NCBI GenBank assembly: GCA_030424975.1
Contig: JAUHVY010000001.1
Location: 741,093-805,092, forward strand
Reading direction: 5' to 3'
DNA length: 64,000 bases
Source of the DNA: Alphaproteobacteria bacterium
GTDB taxonomy: Bacteria > Pseudomonadota > Alphaproteobacteria > Micavibrionales > Micavibrionaceae
Shown: positions 1-9,171 of the stretch, piece by piece
Numbering within the stretch: the first letter of the stretch is position 1
Layout of the letters: every line of letters begins with the position of its first letter
Notes under the pieces: generated by a model
Database searches by the model: none
Seen by the model: only the letters and a program-made list of their open reading frames with translations
Told to the model about the DNA's origin: nothing
Position numbers and translations under genes: made by a program

Positions 1-635
1 CCATCGAAATCACGTGCATTGACAGCCTCGCCATAACGTTCTTCTAATCCTGCGGTATCCGCACGTGCTTCACCTGTTGCCTGTACAATTGCATCTTTTT
101 CCGCAAATTCAATCATCTCATCTGTGTAAGGAACACCAACAGTACGAAGTGCCTTTAGATGTGATTTAAGATCGTGAAGCTTTGCCCCTCTCTCCAATAA
201 GAAAGAATATGACGGCATAATTGATTCAGGAACCAGGTCACGAGGCTCTACCAAGTGCGCAATATGCCATTCATCAGAATATTTGCCACCGACACGTGCT
301 AAATCCGGACCTGTACGCTTTGATCCCCATTGGAAAGGATGGTCGTACATGCTTTCCGCCGCCAGAGAGTAGTGGCCGTAACGTACAACTTCATCACGCA
401 AAGGGCGAATTTGTTGCGAGTGACAGTTATAACAACCTTCACGAACATATATATTTTGCCCTGCAAGCTCGAGCGGCGTATACGGTCTAACACCATCCAC
501 CGGTTCGATCACGGTTTCCATTCTGAATAATGGGATAATCTCAACAATACCGCCGACGAGTACGGTAACAATAACGCACACCAGCAACAGCAAAGAGTTA
601 CGTTCTAGTTTCTCATGTTTGTTCATCAAGCTCAT
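1..635 (-). CDS. ccoO: cbb3-type cytochrome c oxidase subunit II (partial, 3' end outside window)
   Basis: Reverse-strand reading frame gives [37 protein letters not shown]...[28 protein letters not shown], with CxxCH heme motif (CYNCH); overlaps the stop of ccoN (TAATG). Confidence 0.95.
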   Translation of the reverse strand, partial: MSLMNKHEKLERNSLLLLVCVIVTVLVGGIVEIIPLFRMETVIEPVDGVRPYTPLELAGQNIYVREGCYNCHSQQIRPLRDEVVRYGHYSLAAESMYDHPFQWGSKRTGPDLARVGGKYSDEWHIAHLVEPRDLVPESIMPSYSFLLERGAKLHDLKSHLKALRTVGVPYTDEMIEFAEKDAIVQATGEARADTAGLEERYGEAVNARDFD

Positions 636-2119
636 TATGCTACGGCTCCTTGCATGTCATTATTATTAACGTCTGAAGACGCATTCTTGCTTTGTTTTTG
701 TACTTCCAATGGTTCACTTTCGCGTATGTCACCTTTGATAGTACGATAGAAGTTATAAACCATCACCAATGCACCGGCTAAGTACAGAAGCCCGCCAAGA
801 ACACGAATGGCATAGAATGGTTTCATGGCCATCACACTTTCAACGAATGAGTATTTTAAGAAGCCCATTTCGTTGTAATCGCGCCACATCATACCTTGCA
901 TGATACCTGATACCCACATTGCTGCGATGTAACATACGATACCAAGTGTTGCGATCCAAAGGTGAACACTCACAAGTCTGATGGAGTAAAGGCGATCCCT
1001 GCCCCAGAGGTGTGGCACCAGATAATAGAGCGCACCGAAACTGATGAAACCAACCCAACCAAGTGCACCCGAGTGTACGTGACCGATTGTCCAGTCTGTA
1101 TAATGCGATAGCGCATTCACATAGCGAATAGACATAAGTGGGCCTTCAAAAGTACTCATACCGTAGAACGCCAAAGATACGATCATAAACTGAAGTACCG
1201 GATCTTCACGTAGCTTGTTCCATGCGCCTGACAGTGTCATAACACCGTTAATCATACCACCCCAGCTTGGCATCCATAGCATGATCGAAAATGTCATACC
1301 CAATGTCTGCGCCCAGTCAGGTAGCGCTGTATAATGAAGGTGGTGAGGCCCTGCCCAAATATAAATAAAGATCAGTGACCAAAAGTGTACGATAGACAAT
1401 CGGTATGAATATACCGGGCGCCCTGCCTGCTTAGGCACAAAGTAGTACATCATTCCTAAGAATCCGGCCGTCAGGAAGAAACCAACCGCGTTATGGCCGT
1501 ACCACCACTGGATCATGGCACTTTGAACACCGGCAAAAGCAGAATAACTTTTTGCTCCGACAGCATCGACAGGCAAAGCTAAACCGTTACCCAGGTGAAG
1601 AACAGCAACCGTAATAATAAAGGCAAGGTAGAACCAGTTTGCTACATATAGGTGCGGTTCCTTACGCTTGATCACCGTCATTAAGAAAACCAGCAGATAG
1701 GCCACCCAAACAATTGTAAGCCAAATATCAGCATACCACTCTGGTTCAGCATATTCTTTACCTTGTGTAACACCCAGAACATAACCAAGTGCCGCCATTA
1801 CAATGAAAATTTGGTATCCCCAAAAAGTAAATTTCGCGAGGCCATCACTCCAAAGCCTTACACCACAAGTTCTTTGCACAACAAAATAACTTGTTGCGAA
1901 TAAGGCATTACCACCGAATGCAAAAATAACCGCTGATGTATGTACAGGGCGCAAGCGGCCGAAGCTTAAATAAGGCTCAATATTGAGGTCCGGAAAAACC
2001 ATTTGCAAGGCGATAAAAATACCGGCTGAAAAACCGACAATTCCCCAGAAAATAGTCGCCAGCGTAAAGAGCTTTACGACATCATAATTATATTCAACTT
2101 TAGAGGATGCTGTTGTCAT
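635..2119 (-). CDS. ccoN: cbb3-type cytochrome c oxidase subunit I
   Basis: 494 aa; characteristic heme-copper oxidase motifs ([63 protein letters not shown]). Confidence 0.97.
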   Translation of the reverse strand: MTTASSKVEYNYDVVKLFTLATIFWGIVGFSAGIFIALQMVFPDLNIEPYLSFGRLRPVHTSAVIFAFGGNALFATSYFVVQRTCGVRLWSDGLAKFTFWGYQIFIVMAALGYVLGVTQGKEYAEPEWYADIWLTIVWVAYLLVFLMTVIKRKEPHLYVANWFYLAFIITVAVLHLGNGLALPVDAVGAKSYSAFAGVQSAMIQWWYGHNAVGFFLTAGFLGMMYYFVPKQAGRPVYSYRLSIVHFWSLIFIYIWAGPHHLHYTALPDWAQTLGMTFSIMLWMPSWGGMINGVMTLSGAWNKLREDPVLQFMIVSLAFYGMSTFEGPLMSIRYVNALSHYTDWTIGHVHSGALGWVGFISFGALYYLVPHLWGRDRLYSIRLVSVHLWIATLGIVCYIAAMWVSGIMQGMMWRDYNEMGFLKYSFVESVMAMKPFYAIRVLGGLLYLAGALVMVYNFYRTIKGDIRESEPLEVQKQSKNASSDVNNNDMQGAVA

Positions 2120-2132
2120 TCATCATTTCCTT

Positions 2133-2837
2133 TTAAAAAAACATTGTGCCTGCAAGTGCAAACAACCAAATACCACTTACTACCATTCCACCGCGCGATA
2201 CATACATACTTGCCCTTGGAAAGCGAGTCCGAAATGCGTGCCCGCCGATTGATACCATAAATAATGCCGGCATCGTACCAATAGCAAATGCAGCCATTGC
2301 AATGGCTGACTGGAATACTGTCGGAGCTGTAGCAGAAGCCATAAGCGCCGAAACCACAAGACCGCATGGAATAAAACCAAGGAGAATCCCCATAAAATAA
2401 CGTCCTACAAATCCACGAATCTTTGATGCGCGTCCAACATGATTCCCTATATACTTATATGGCACTCCTACCTTAATTTTAAGTACCCATGGAAAAATTT
2501 CTAACAACTTTGGGAAGGCAGACACGATAAAAATAAAACCTGCGAACATTAGAATAAAGGCAGAGATAAAATCTTTCGTTTCAGAATATACAAAAGCCAA
2601 ATTAATGATGGCACTCACCAAAATTGCAAGAAATACATAAGTAGTCATGCGTCCTAAATGGTAAGCGATAAGAAGATTCGAAAAAAACGTATTTACCTTT
2701 TGTCGATCAACCTGACCAATAACAAAAGGGCTGCACATAATGGTACAGTGAAAAAAACCACCGTAAAGCCCTGCTAAAAGAAGGCTAATCGGAAGACCGT
2801 ACGACGATGTGAAGTCTTGTATACACTGACCAAGCAT
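2133..2837 (-). CDS. Sulfite exporter TauE/SafE family membrane protein, cbb3-associated
   Basis: 234 aa polytopic protein, LLLAGLYGGFFHCTIMCSPFV and GFIPCGLVVSALM motifs; directly upstream of ccoN on the same strand. Confidence 0.8.
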   Translation of the reverse strand: MLGQCIQDFTSSYGLPISLLLAGLYGGFFHCTIMCSPFVIGQVDRQKVNTFFSNLLIAYHLGRMTTYVFLAILVSAIINLAFVYSETKDFISAFILMFAGFIFIVSAFPKLLEIFPWVLKIKVGVPYKYIGNHVGRASKIRGFVGRYFMGILLGFIPCGLVVSALMASATAPTVFQSAIAMAAFAIGTMPALFMVSIGGHAFRTRFPRASMYVSRGGMVVSGIWLFALAGTMFF

Positions 2838-2894
2838 TTGAATTTTACCCTAATTTACTTGAAAGATATTATATAGAAAGGGTTATAGCGATCT

Positions 2895-2908
2895 TTGACT
2901 AAAATCAA
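2895..2908. promoter_or_regulatory. FNR/FixK-type box TTGAC-TAAA-ATCAA
   Basis: Sequence TTGACTAAAATCAA, close match to TTGAT-N4-ATCAA; about 58 bp upstream of the SafE-like start codon (2837). Confidence 0.75.
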
Positions 2909-2970
2909 TTATCGTGCAATATATTTTAAAATTGTAAAAAACTTGAAAATTTAGTGGGTGAAATTATCAA

Positions 2971-2984
2971 TTGACCAAGATCAA
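2971..2984. promoter_or_regulatory. FNR/FixK-type box TTGAC-CAAG-ATCAA
   Basis: Sequence TTGACCAAGATCAA, close match to TTGAT-N4-ATCAA; about 62 bp upstream of the 49-aa ORF start (3047). Confidence 0.75.
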
Positions 2985-3046
2985 TTACAAATTTAGGTAT
3001 TAACCTATATTACAAAAAAAGTCCTAAAAACTAAAGTGCAACGAAC

Positions 3047-3196
3047 ATGAAAATATTCAAAAAAATTAAAAAACCCGGCCGCAATATGTTCTGGGCATGG
3101 ATAGCATATCAAACAATCAAGGGTTCATTGACGCTGACATTTATCTGGGCACCGCTCATTTGGGGATGGTTTCACTATACCGGCGGCAGTCACTGA
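3047..3196 (+). CDS. Small single-pass membrane protein (49 aa), not in the supplied ORF track
   Basis: ATG...TGA reads MKIFKKIKKPGRNMFWAWIAYQTIKGSLTLTFIWAPLIWGWFHYTGGSH; basic N-terminus followed by a hydrophobic, Trp-rich segment; preceded by an FNR-type box. Confidence 0.6.
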   Translation: MKIFKKIKKPGRNMFWAWIAYQTIKGSLTLTFIWAPLIWGWFHYTGGSH

Positions 3197-3239
3197 CCTT
3201 AAATGTAACGAAATGACATCTCATTCGAATTAATATATA

Positions 3240-3629
3240 ATGATGAGAATGAAAAATTTTGTATTGATCCTAAGTGCAGTTATGTTCCTTGCTAATATTA
3301 TCACAATATCGGCATGGGCAGGCTCATGCATGAAGGGTACTATGATCTCTTCACAAGTGAGTAATTCGGTTACGAATAGTGAGGCAGCACAGATGCCTTG
3401 CCATGATACCGGCAATGAACAAAACAAAGAAAATAACAAAACGCCTATGAAGCATTGTAAAGGGTTATGCCTTTGTTTTCATACAGCAATAAGTAAAACA
3501 CCTATTATTCCTTACCAAGTTTCGTTCGCAGCACCGCAAAAAGATCATGCGCCACGTAGCTTTATAAATGATGGCGCTACCTATTGGCTAACCTCACCTC
3601 CACAACGCCCTCCTAAAATTATCTCCTGA
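3240..3629 (+). CDS. Secreted/membrane-anchored Cys/His-rich protein, possibly DUF2946-like metal-associated
   Basis: 129 aa, N-terminal signal-like segment, MPCHD and KHCKGLCLCFH motifs, C-terminal PPQRPPK; first gene of a metal-type operon. Confidence 0.6.
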   Translation: MMRMKNFVLILSAVMFLANIITISAWAGSCMKGTMISSQVSNSVTNSEAAQMPCHDTGNEQNKENNKTPMKHCKGLCLCFHTAISKTPIIPYQVSFAAPQKDHAPRSFINDGATYWLTSPPQRPPKIIS

Positions 3630-3690
3630 TCCACAATGTGATGCACTTTTTGTGTGTCTTAACGATGTTTCAAACATATCAGGAGATAAA

Positions 3691-4335
3691 ATGTATCGAT
3701 ATGTACTCTATACCCTTTTAGGAATGGGGTTATTCATTCCTTCCGTTCATGCTCGCCCGGTATCATATCCCGGAGGCTGGACACTTATGACTATGAATGA
3801 TGGTGATAAAAACACCTTACACCTTCATTATTCACCAAATGCAAAAATGTCACTCGGATACAAGTTCGAATATTGGCGCGATAAAGAAATGACCTTTAAC
3901 GGTGTGCAAATGAATAATTTGCTCAAGCGTTGGAATAAAAAGGACAGCCAAGCCAATGTTTATCTAAAATCCGGAGTTGGCATAGCCCATAGCAGCGAAG
4001 GGAAGTATGACGGTGATAATTCCGCGGCAGGCTTTACGGGCATTGCTACCGACTGGGAAAACAGGCGTTTTTTTGCATCATACGAAAACAGATATACCGA
4101 AGCCGGCAAGATTGATGATTTTTTTATGCAATCTGCACGCGTTGGTGTCGCGCCCTATGAAGGAGATTACGGCGATGTGCATACTTGGCTCATGCTTCAA
4201 GTAGAACACACACCCGAATCTGATGACCATGTCACCGTCACGCCCCTGGTGCGTGTATTCAAAGATGTCCACCTCCTGGAGGCCGGCATGAATAACCGCG
4301 GTGAAATCTTATTTAACTATGTATTTCGTTATTAA
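3691..4335 (+). CDS. Putative outer-membrane beta-barrel-like protein of metal operon
   Basis: Start at 3691 preceded by AGGAGA; signal peptide MYRYVLYTLLGMGLFIPSVHA; alternating polar/hydrophobic strands and C-terminal aromatic (LFNYVFRY). Confidence 0.55.
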   Translation: MYRYVLYTLLGMGLFIPSVHARPVSYPGGWTLMTMNDGDKNTLHLHYSPNAKMSLGYKFEYWRDKEMTFNGVQMNNLLKRWNKKDSQANVYLKSGVGIAHSSEGKYDGDNSAAGFTGIATDWENRRFFASYENRYTEAGKIDDFFMQSARVGVAPYEGDYGDVHTWLMLQVEHTPESDDHVTVTPLVRVFKDVHLLEAGMNNRGEILFNYVFRY

Positions 4336-4352
4336 ATCGAAAGGAAAATACC

Positions 4353-4694
4353 ATGAAAAAATTTATTCTTACACTAATCGCCCTAACATTCATTTCCATA
4401 CCTGTCGCGCATGCCCAAACGGCAACAAATAATGTTGTTTATGTGGATGTAAACGGTCTGGTCTGTGACTTCTGTGCCCGTGCGCTTGAAAAGGTATTCG
4501 GCAAACAGGATGAAGTGGCAGATATTGACGTTAACCTGGATACAAAAGTTATCACGATCAATTACAAGGAAGGACAAAGCCTTGAAGATGAAAAGGTAAA
4601 ATCTCTTATTAATGATGCAGGGTACAATGTAGTTAACATTCGTCATGAAGCGCCCGATGTAGTCCTAAATGATAGTGAGGTAAGTCATGAGTAA
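4353..4694 (+). CDS. Periplasmic heavy-metal-associated (HMA/MerP-like) protein
   Basis: Signal peptide, then VNGLVCDFCARALEKVFGKQDEVADIDVNLDTKVITINYKEG, a variant of the GMxCxxC HMA domain. Confidence 0.8.
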   Translation: MKKFILTLIALTFISIPVAHAQTATNNVVYVDVNGLVCDFCARALEKVFGKQDEVADIDVNLDTKVITINYKEGQSLEDEKVKSLINDAGYNVVNIRHEAPDVVLNDSEVSHE

Positions 4695-5070
4695 TATGTA
4701 CAAACAAACGGTACTGCCAACACTATCGCTTTTTACAAGCTTTGGAACACTCCTTTGCTGTGCGTTACCTGCATTACTGGTGACGCTCGGTATGGGCGCA
4801 AGCCTTGCAGGGTTTGTTGGTGCATTCCCTTGGATCACAGCAATATCCGTATATAAGAAATGGGTATTTCTCGGAGCCGGTATAATGCTTGCGATTTCAG
4901 CGTTCCTTCAATGGAGGGCACGCTATGCACCCTGCCCCGCAGATCCTGTAAAAGCAAAAGCATGCACGCGCTTGCGTAAGGTAAGCTGGGCTATATTGAT
5001 CTTTGCAATTACAGTCTACGCAATTGGCTTTTTCTTTGCCTTTTTAGCGGCCGATCTATTCTATGGATAG
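4687..5070 (+). CDS. MerT-like membrane transport protein
   Basis: 127 aa; TM1 with vicinal Cys pair (GTLLCCALPALLVTLGMGASLAG), three predicted TM segments, later CPADPVKAKAC; overlaps the HMA gene by 8 bp. Confidence 0.75.
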   Translation: MSNMYKQTVLPTLSLFTSFGTLLCCALPALLVTLGMGASLAGFVGAFPWITAISVYKKWVFLGAGIMLAISAFLQWRARYAPCPADPVKAKACTRLRKVSWAILIFAITVYAIGFFFAFLAADLFYG

Positions 5071-5154
5071 AGATAAACTTTTGGGGGTGACGTCTTGCGT
5101 CATCCCTATTGCTCACATATAAGTACATGAAATAATTACATAAGAATGATCAGT

Positions 5155-6141
5155 ATGCATAATAAAATTCTAATCACAGGTGCAGCAGGCTTTATTGGTT
5201 TTCATTGCGCACTAAGGTTACTACAAGCTGGCCATGATGTTGTCGGCGTTGACAACATGAATGATTATTATGATGTTCAACTGAAAGAAGATCGCCTTAC
5301 TGAGCTTTCAAATTTCACAAACTTCACCTTTATAAAAACTGATATTTCAGACAAACCAGCAATGGAAGATGTCTGGAATAATTACGGTCCGTTTAAACGT
5401 GTCATTCATCTGGCTGCACAAGCAGGCGTGCGCTATTCCCTCCAAAATCCATTCGCATATGTACAAAGCAATGTCTTAGGGCATTTGGTAATCCTTGAAC
5501 TGTGTCGTCATACAGAAGGTTTTGAGCACCTTGTTTATGCAAGCAGCTCATCAGTATATGGCGGAAACACAAAGCTTCCCTATTCTGTCACAGATCGTAC
5601 AGACCACCCAGTGTCGCTCTATGCCGCAACAAAGCGCAGTGATGAATTAATGAGCCATGCTTATTCTCACCTTTACCATTTTCCGCAAACGGGTCTGCGT
5701 TTTTTTACGGTTTACGGACCTTGGGGACGCCCGGATATGTCACCGTTTATTTTTGCGAACGCCATTACAAAGGGTCAGAAAGTGCCCGTATTTAATAATG
5801 GTAAGATGAAGCGAGATTTCACTTATATTGATGATATTGTTACTGGCGTTCTGGCTGTACTTGATCATCCGCCTGAACAAGATAATGAAAACGTTGCACA
5901 TCGTGTTTTAAACATCGGTAATACAAAAAGCGAAAATCTGATGGATTTCATTGCTACACTTGAAAATGCACTCGGCACAAAGGCTGATATTGATTTCAAG
6001 CCTATGCAAGCAGGCGATGTTAAGGAAACATTTGCAGATGTCACGGAAACCACTGCAATTTGTGGGTATAAGCCGACAACTACAATTCAGGACGGTGTCC
6101 CAAAATTCATCGACTGGTTTCAATCATATTACAAAGTTTAG
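5155..6141 (+). CDS. NAD-dependent epimerase, UDP-glucuronate 4-epimerase-like
   Basis: GAAGFIGFHCALRLL Rossmann motif, YAATKRSDELM catalytic YxxxK, GRPDMSPF; start may be 5146 or 5155. Confidence 0.88.
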   Translation: MHNKILITGAAGFIGFHCALRLLQAGHDVVGVDNMNDYYDVQLKEDRLTELSNFTNFTFIKTDISDKPAMEDVWNNYGPFKRVIHLAAQAGVRYSLQNPFAYVQSNVLGHLVILELCRHTEGFEHLVYASSSSVYGGNTKLPYSVTDRTDHPVSLYAATKRSDELMSHAYSHLYHFPQTGLRFFTVYGPWGRPDMSPFIFANAITKGQKVPVFNNGKMKRDFTYIDDIVTGVLAVLDHPPEQDNENVAHRVLNIGNTKSENLMDFIATLENALGTKADIDFKPMQAGDVKETFADVTETTAICGYKPTTTIQDGVPKFIDWFQSYYKV

Positions 6142-6149
6142 AAAATAAG

Positions 6150-6226
6150 TGGCGATCCCGGCAGGACTCGAACCTGCAACCTACTGCTTAGAAGGCAGTT
6201 GCTCTATCCGGTTGAGCTACGGGACC
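6150..6226 (-). tRNA. tRNA-Arg (anticodon TCT)
   Basis: Reverse strand GGTCCCGTAGCTCAACCGGATAGAGCAACTGCCTTCTAAGCAGTAGGTTGCAGGTTCGAGTCCTGCCGGGATCGCCA; full cloverleaf, encoded CCA. Confidence 0.96.
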
Positions 6227-6277
6227 ACAACGGAATAAGGTCTGCACAAACTGCAGAAAAACCGAATAAAAATCAAG

Positions 6278-6580
6278 CTATTTTCCCTCTTCAACAGGGA
6301 CATATTTGAAATTATCAACATAGTTACGTGGTTTTACACGTCTAACATGCTCTGCTTGTACCATATAATCCCAGCCTTTCTTTTCAGCAAAGGCAATTGC
6401 AGATTCTTTATCATCAAAGCGAAGCTTTACTTGATTTAATGTGTCACCCGAAGAAGTCCAGCCCATTAACGGCTCTACTTCACGCGCGGTCTGCTCTTCA
6501 TATTCCAAAATCCAGTCCTGCGTCTTACCACGGCCTGACTGCATTACATTTTTGCTGGGTTTATAGATTTTGACATTCAT
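6278..6580 (-). CDS. NDUFS4-like NADH dehydrogenase (complex I) accessory subunit
   Basis: 100 aa; WTSSGDTLNQVKLRFDDKESAIAFAEKKGWDY typical of the ETC complex I NDUFS4/NDUFA4 family. Confidence 0.9.
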   Translation of the reverse strand: MNVKIYKPSKNVMQSGRGKTQDWILEYEEQTAREVEPLMGWTSSGDTLNQVKLRFDDKESAIAFAEKKGWDYMVQAEHVRRVKPRNYVDNFKYVPVEEGK

Positions 6581-6644
6581 TGTATGAGCCGATCAATCTG
6601 TTTTGATATTAATTATTACGTAGATGATTTTAATACAAAAATAT

Positions 6645-7289
6645 CTACCATTTGTAAATATATCGTCCCAAAACAGATATAATAAATCCGACAATAACAT
6701 AAGGCATAATGTGAAACGAGAGGATGTGACCAATATCATCAGAACCGCATGTTATCCTAAGGGCAATGTAGCCTAGACTCCCCACCGCGAGGGCATTCAT
6801 GAATGCCAGCCATATTGGCCGTGTCGTTTTTCCGCTAATTGTTATAAACGCTAGAAATATTGCGGGAATAGCACCAAACACTATCCCTTCGGTAATGCAG
6901 CTATGCCAGCGCATTGTTAATAAATCATGTGGCTCAAACACCATTTTCAGGCTTATCCAAACACAAAAAAGAGCAAACAGTGCAACCGGGACGCTTAGCA
7001 TCCATTTTTGACCGCGCATATCCGGAACACAAAGCCATATTGAACAAAATGTTGAACAAATGAACATTGTCCCCATCAGGAACAATTCAAAAATATTGTA
7101 CTGATTTGTAAAGAATGCTTGCGCGTTATCACGAACACCGAAAATCCAAAGCGTAAAAAACACATAAGCAATTGCAAGTGTAAACCAAGGAATCGCACGC
7201 TTTAATGGGTGAGGCATCTTCTTGATTTTGCACAAGTCATTAGACAAGCCCTCAATCAAATCATCCATATTTTTAGCGGATTCTTTCAT
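6645..7289 (-). CDS. NrsF (DUF1109) family membrane anti-sigma factor
   Basis: 214 aa, about six TM segments, downstream of the ECF sigma; architecture like NrsF proteins. Confidence 0.75.
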   Translation of the reverse strand: MKESAKNMDDLIEGLSNDLCKIKKMPHPLKRAIPWFTLAIAYVFFTLWIFGVRDNAQAFFTNQYNIFELFLMGTMFICSTFCSIWLCVPDMRGQKWMLSVPVALFALFCVWISLKMVFEPHDLLTMRWHSCITEGIVFGAIPAIFLAFITISGKTTRPIWLAFMNALAVGSLGYIALRITCGSDDIGHILSFHIMPYVIVGFIISVLGRYIYKW

Positions 7290-7296
7290 TCCTTTA

Positions 7297-7839
7297 TTAC
7301 CCTAACATATCTTTTAATTTATTTGCTGTTCTATGTGCGCTGACCTTTACGGCAGAAACACTCATGTCAAGTTCCTTTGCTACTTCTTTTGCGCTATAGC
7401 CTTCAACCTTAATCATTCTAAATATTTTTTGTTGTAACTCAGGCAGGCCGCTTATGGCGTTTTCTATATCTTTTAATTCGCCTGCATATACCTGTTCGGT
7501 TACATGTGTGTCAAAAATTTCCGTATCAGCCTTAGATTTACTTTTTAATTCTTTATGCCTGTAATGCTTTCTCAAGAAGTCGGTTTTACGAAATTGTATA
7601 ATCGCCATAAGCCAAGGTGTAAAAGGCCTGTCACCGCTATATGAATATAAAGATTTATGTACGGATATAAGAATTTCTTGTGTTATTTCATCAACCCAAT
7701 CAGGGTTGGCAAGTTGTCCGGCAATACGCGATTTAATAAACGGCACTATTGTCTTAAGCAACTCTGCGTAAGCTCTCTTATCACCGTCCTGCGCGAGAAC
7801 GGCAAGTTCTTTCCATTTTTCACTCTGAGATGCGCTCAT
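7297..7839 (-). CDS. ECF-type RNA polymerase sigma factor
   Basis: 180 aa with sigma region 2 (DEITQEILISVHKSLYSYSGDRPFTPWLMAI) and region 4 (GLPELQQKIFRMIKVEGYSAKEVAKELDMSVSAVKVSAHRT). Confidence 0.93.
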   Translation of the reverse strand: MSASQSEKWKELAVLAQDGDKRAYAELLKTIVPFIKSRIAGQLANPDWVDEITQEILISVHKSLYSYSGDRPFTPWLMAIIQFRKTDFLRKHYRHKELKSKSKADTEIFDTHVTEQVYAGELKDIENAISGLPELQQKIFRMIKVEGYSAKEVAKELDMSVSAVKVSAHRTANKLKDMLG

Positions 7840-7935
7840 GTAAGTATTCGCTTTTAAATAACAAGGAATAAAATAGTGCGCATATTAATATATGGCAAGA
7901 AAGCTTTGAATATATAGGGAAAAAAATTTTATAAG

Positions 7936-8012
7936 TGGTCGGAGCGGAGGGATTCGAACCCCCGACCCTCTGTTCCCAAAACAGATGCGCTACCAGGCTG
8001 CGCTACGCTCCG
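7936..8012 (-). tRNA. tRNA-Pro (anticodon TGG)
   Basis: Reverse strand CGGAGCGTAGCGCAGCCTGGTAGCGCATCTGTTTTGGGAACAGAGGGTCGGGGGTTCGAATCCCTCCGCTCCGACCA; full cloverleaf, encoded CCA. Confidence 0.96.
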
Positions 8013-8076
8013 GCCAAATGGTTATGGGGTTGTACACGATGATTTCGAATACGGCAAGAGTTTATAACAAAAAAGA

Positions 8077-8658
8077 TCAATTTTCTTCGCTGTTATCGCT
8101 ATCGTAACGAAACACATCATGTAATAAGCGGTCACCAATATTTATTCCAAGCTTAGAAGCCTGGCCGCCGCCTACTTCCAGAACCGCCAAAGCAGGGCCA
8201 TTAGAGGGAATTCGGTCCAATGAGTATGGTACAGCATTTCTGTGAATATGACTGATGACACCGTCATCACGCAAAAATATAATGTCCAAGGGAATATATG
8301 TATTCTTCATCCAAAAGTGACGATCTTGATAATCTTGGAATATGAACAACATGCCTTTCCCATCAGGTAGAGAATTACGAAACATTAAGCCTTGACGACG
8401 CGCAGGCTCAGTATCCGCAATTTCAACATCCAAAGACAGCGGCCCCCTTTTGGCTCTAATAACAGAAAGTTTTTCTGTGTATTTTTCTACTGGAGAGGGA
8501 GAAGAAGCTGTATCAGCTTGCGCGTTATTCGCTGGTGGTGGGATTTTAACAGCATCACTTACGATAATGTTTTCTTGAACTTCGTTATTCTGAGCAACGC
8601 AATAGCCTGAAAAAAGCAAGGCAAGGGACAAAATGAATACACTCAAAACTTTCTTCAT
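8077..8658 (-). CDS. DUF192 family secreted protein
   Basis: RRQGLMFRNSLPDGKGMLFIF...FWMKNTYIPLDIIFL signature; signal peptide from start at 8658. Confidence 0.9.
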   Translation of the reverse strand: MKKVLSVFILSLALLFSGYCVAQNNEVQENIIVSDAVKIPPPANNAQADTASSPSPVEKYTEKLSVIRAKRGPLSLDVEIADTEPARRQGLMFRNSLPDGKGMLFIFQDYQDRHFWMKNTYIPLDIIFLRDDGVISHIHRNAVPYSLDRIPSNGPALAVLEVGGGQASKLGINIGDRLLHDVFRYDSDNSEEN

Positions 8659-8676
8659 TTTCTCTCCTTTCAAACC

Positions 8677-9144
8677 CTAGCTATCTGTGGTTTCCATATT
8701 TTCTAAATCACCCAGTAAAGAATCGTATGTTATAAAACCATAAAACTTATTTTTATTGTCCACAACCGAAAGTGGCGCACCATGCCGAGATAATATGCCC
8801 ACCCCTTCCCATATCGGGGCGTCAGGGGCTATGCATACAGGCTTTCGGTTCATAACATCTGAAACCTTGCTATACTTGATATTCTGAAGACGTTTTGAAA
8901 TACCGGGCGCGGCCGGCACTTTCACGTCCATCTGAAAGCCAGATGTAGAATCGGCTACAACGGAAACCGGGATTAAGTTTGATAGCAGTATTTTTTTTGA
9001 AAAAATGCCCAAAAACACACCATCATCATCAATTACGGCAAGGGTGGAAACCTTTTCCTTTTGTATGATTTTTAATGCAAATTCGACATTATCTTCAGGC
9101 GATACTGACAAATTCTTCTTTTCCAATGCCGTGTAACAAGGCAT
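8677..9144 (-). CDS. CBS-domain protein
   Basis: Two CBS-like repeats (VSTLAVIDDDGVFLGIFSKK; VSDVMNRKPVCIAPDAPIWEGVGILSRHGAPLSVVDNKNKFYGFIT). Confidence 0.8.
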   Translation of the reverse strand: MPCYTALEKKNLSVSPEDNVEFALKIIQKEKVSTLAVIDDDGVFLGIFSKKILLSNLIPVSVVADSTSGFQMDVKVPAAPGISKRLQNIKYSKVSDVMNRKPVCIAPDAPIWEGVGILSRHGAPLSVVDNKNKFYGFITYDSLLGDLENMETTDS

Positions 9145-9171
9145 GTTATTCTCCGAGATATAAAATTATAC

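Noticed and set aside
3225-3260. Possible Fur box (TATAATGATGAGAATGAAA) near the metal operon start
   Set aside because: Only loose similarity to the GATAATGATAATCATTATC consensus, in AT-rich sequence overlapping the start codon; not convincing.
5085-5106. Imperfect palindrome GGGTGACGTCTTGCGTCATCCC after the MerT-like gene
   Set aside because: Could be a terminator stem with a bulge, but no T tract follows; not enough support to call.
6150-8012. tRNA-Arg and tRNA-Pro genes as possible integration sites
   Set aside because: No integrase, attachment-site duplication or composition shift visible nearby; flanking genes look like core chromosome.
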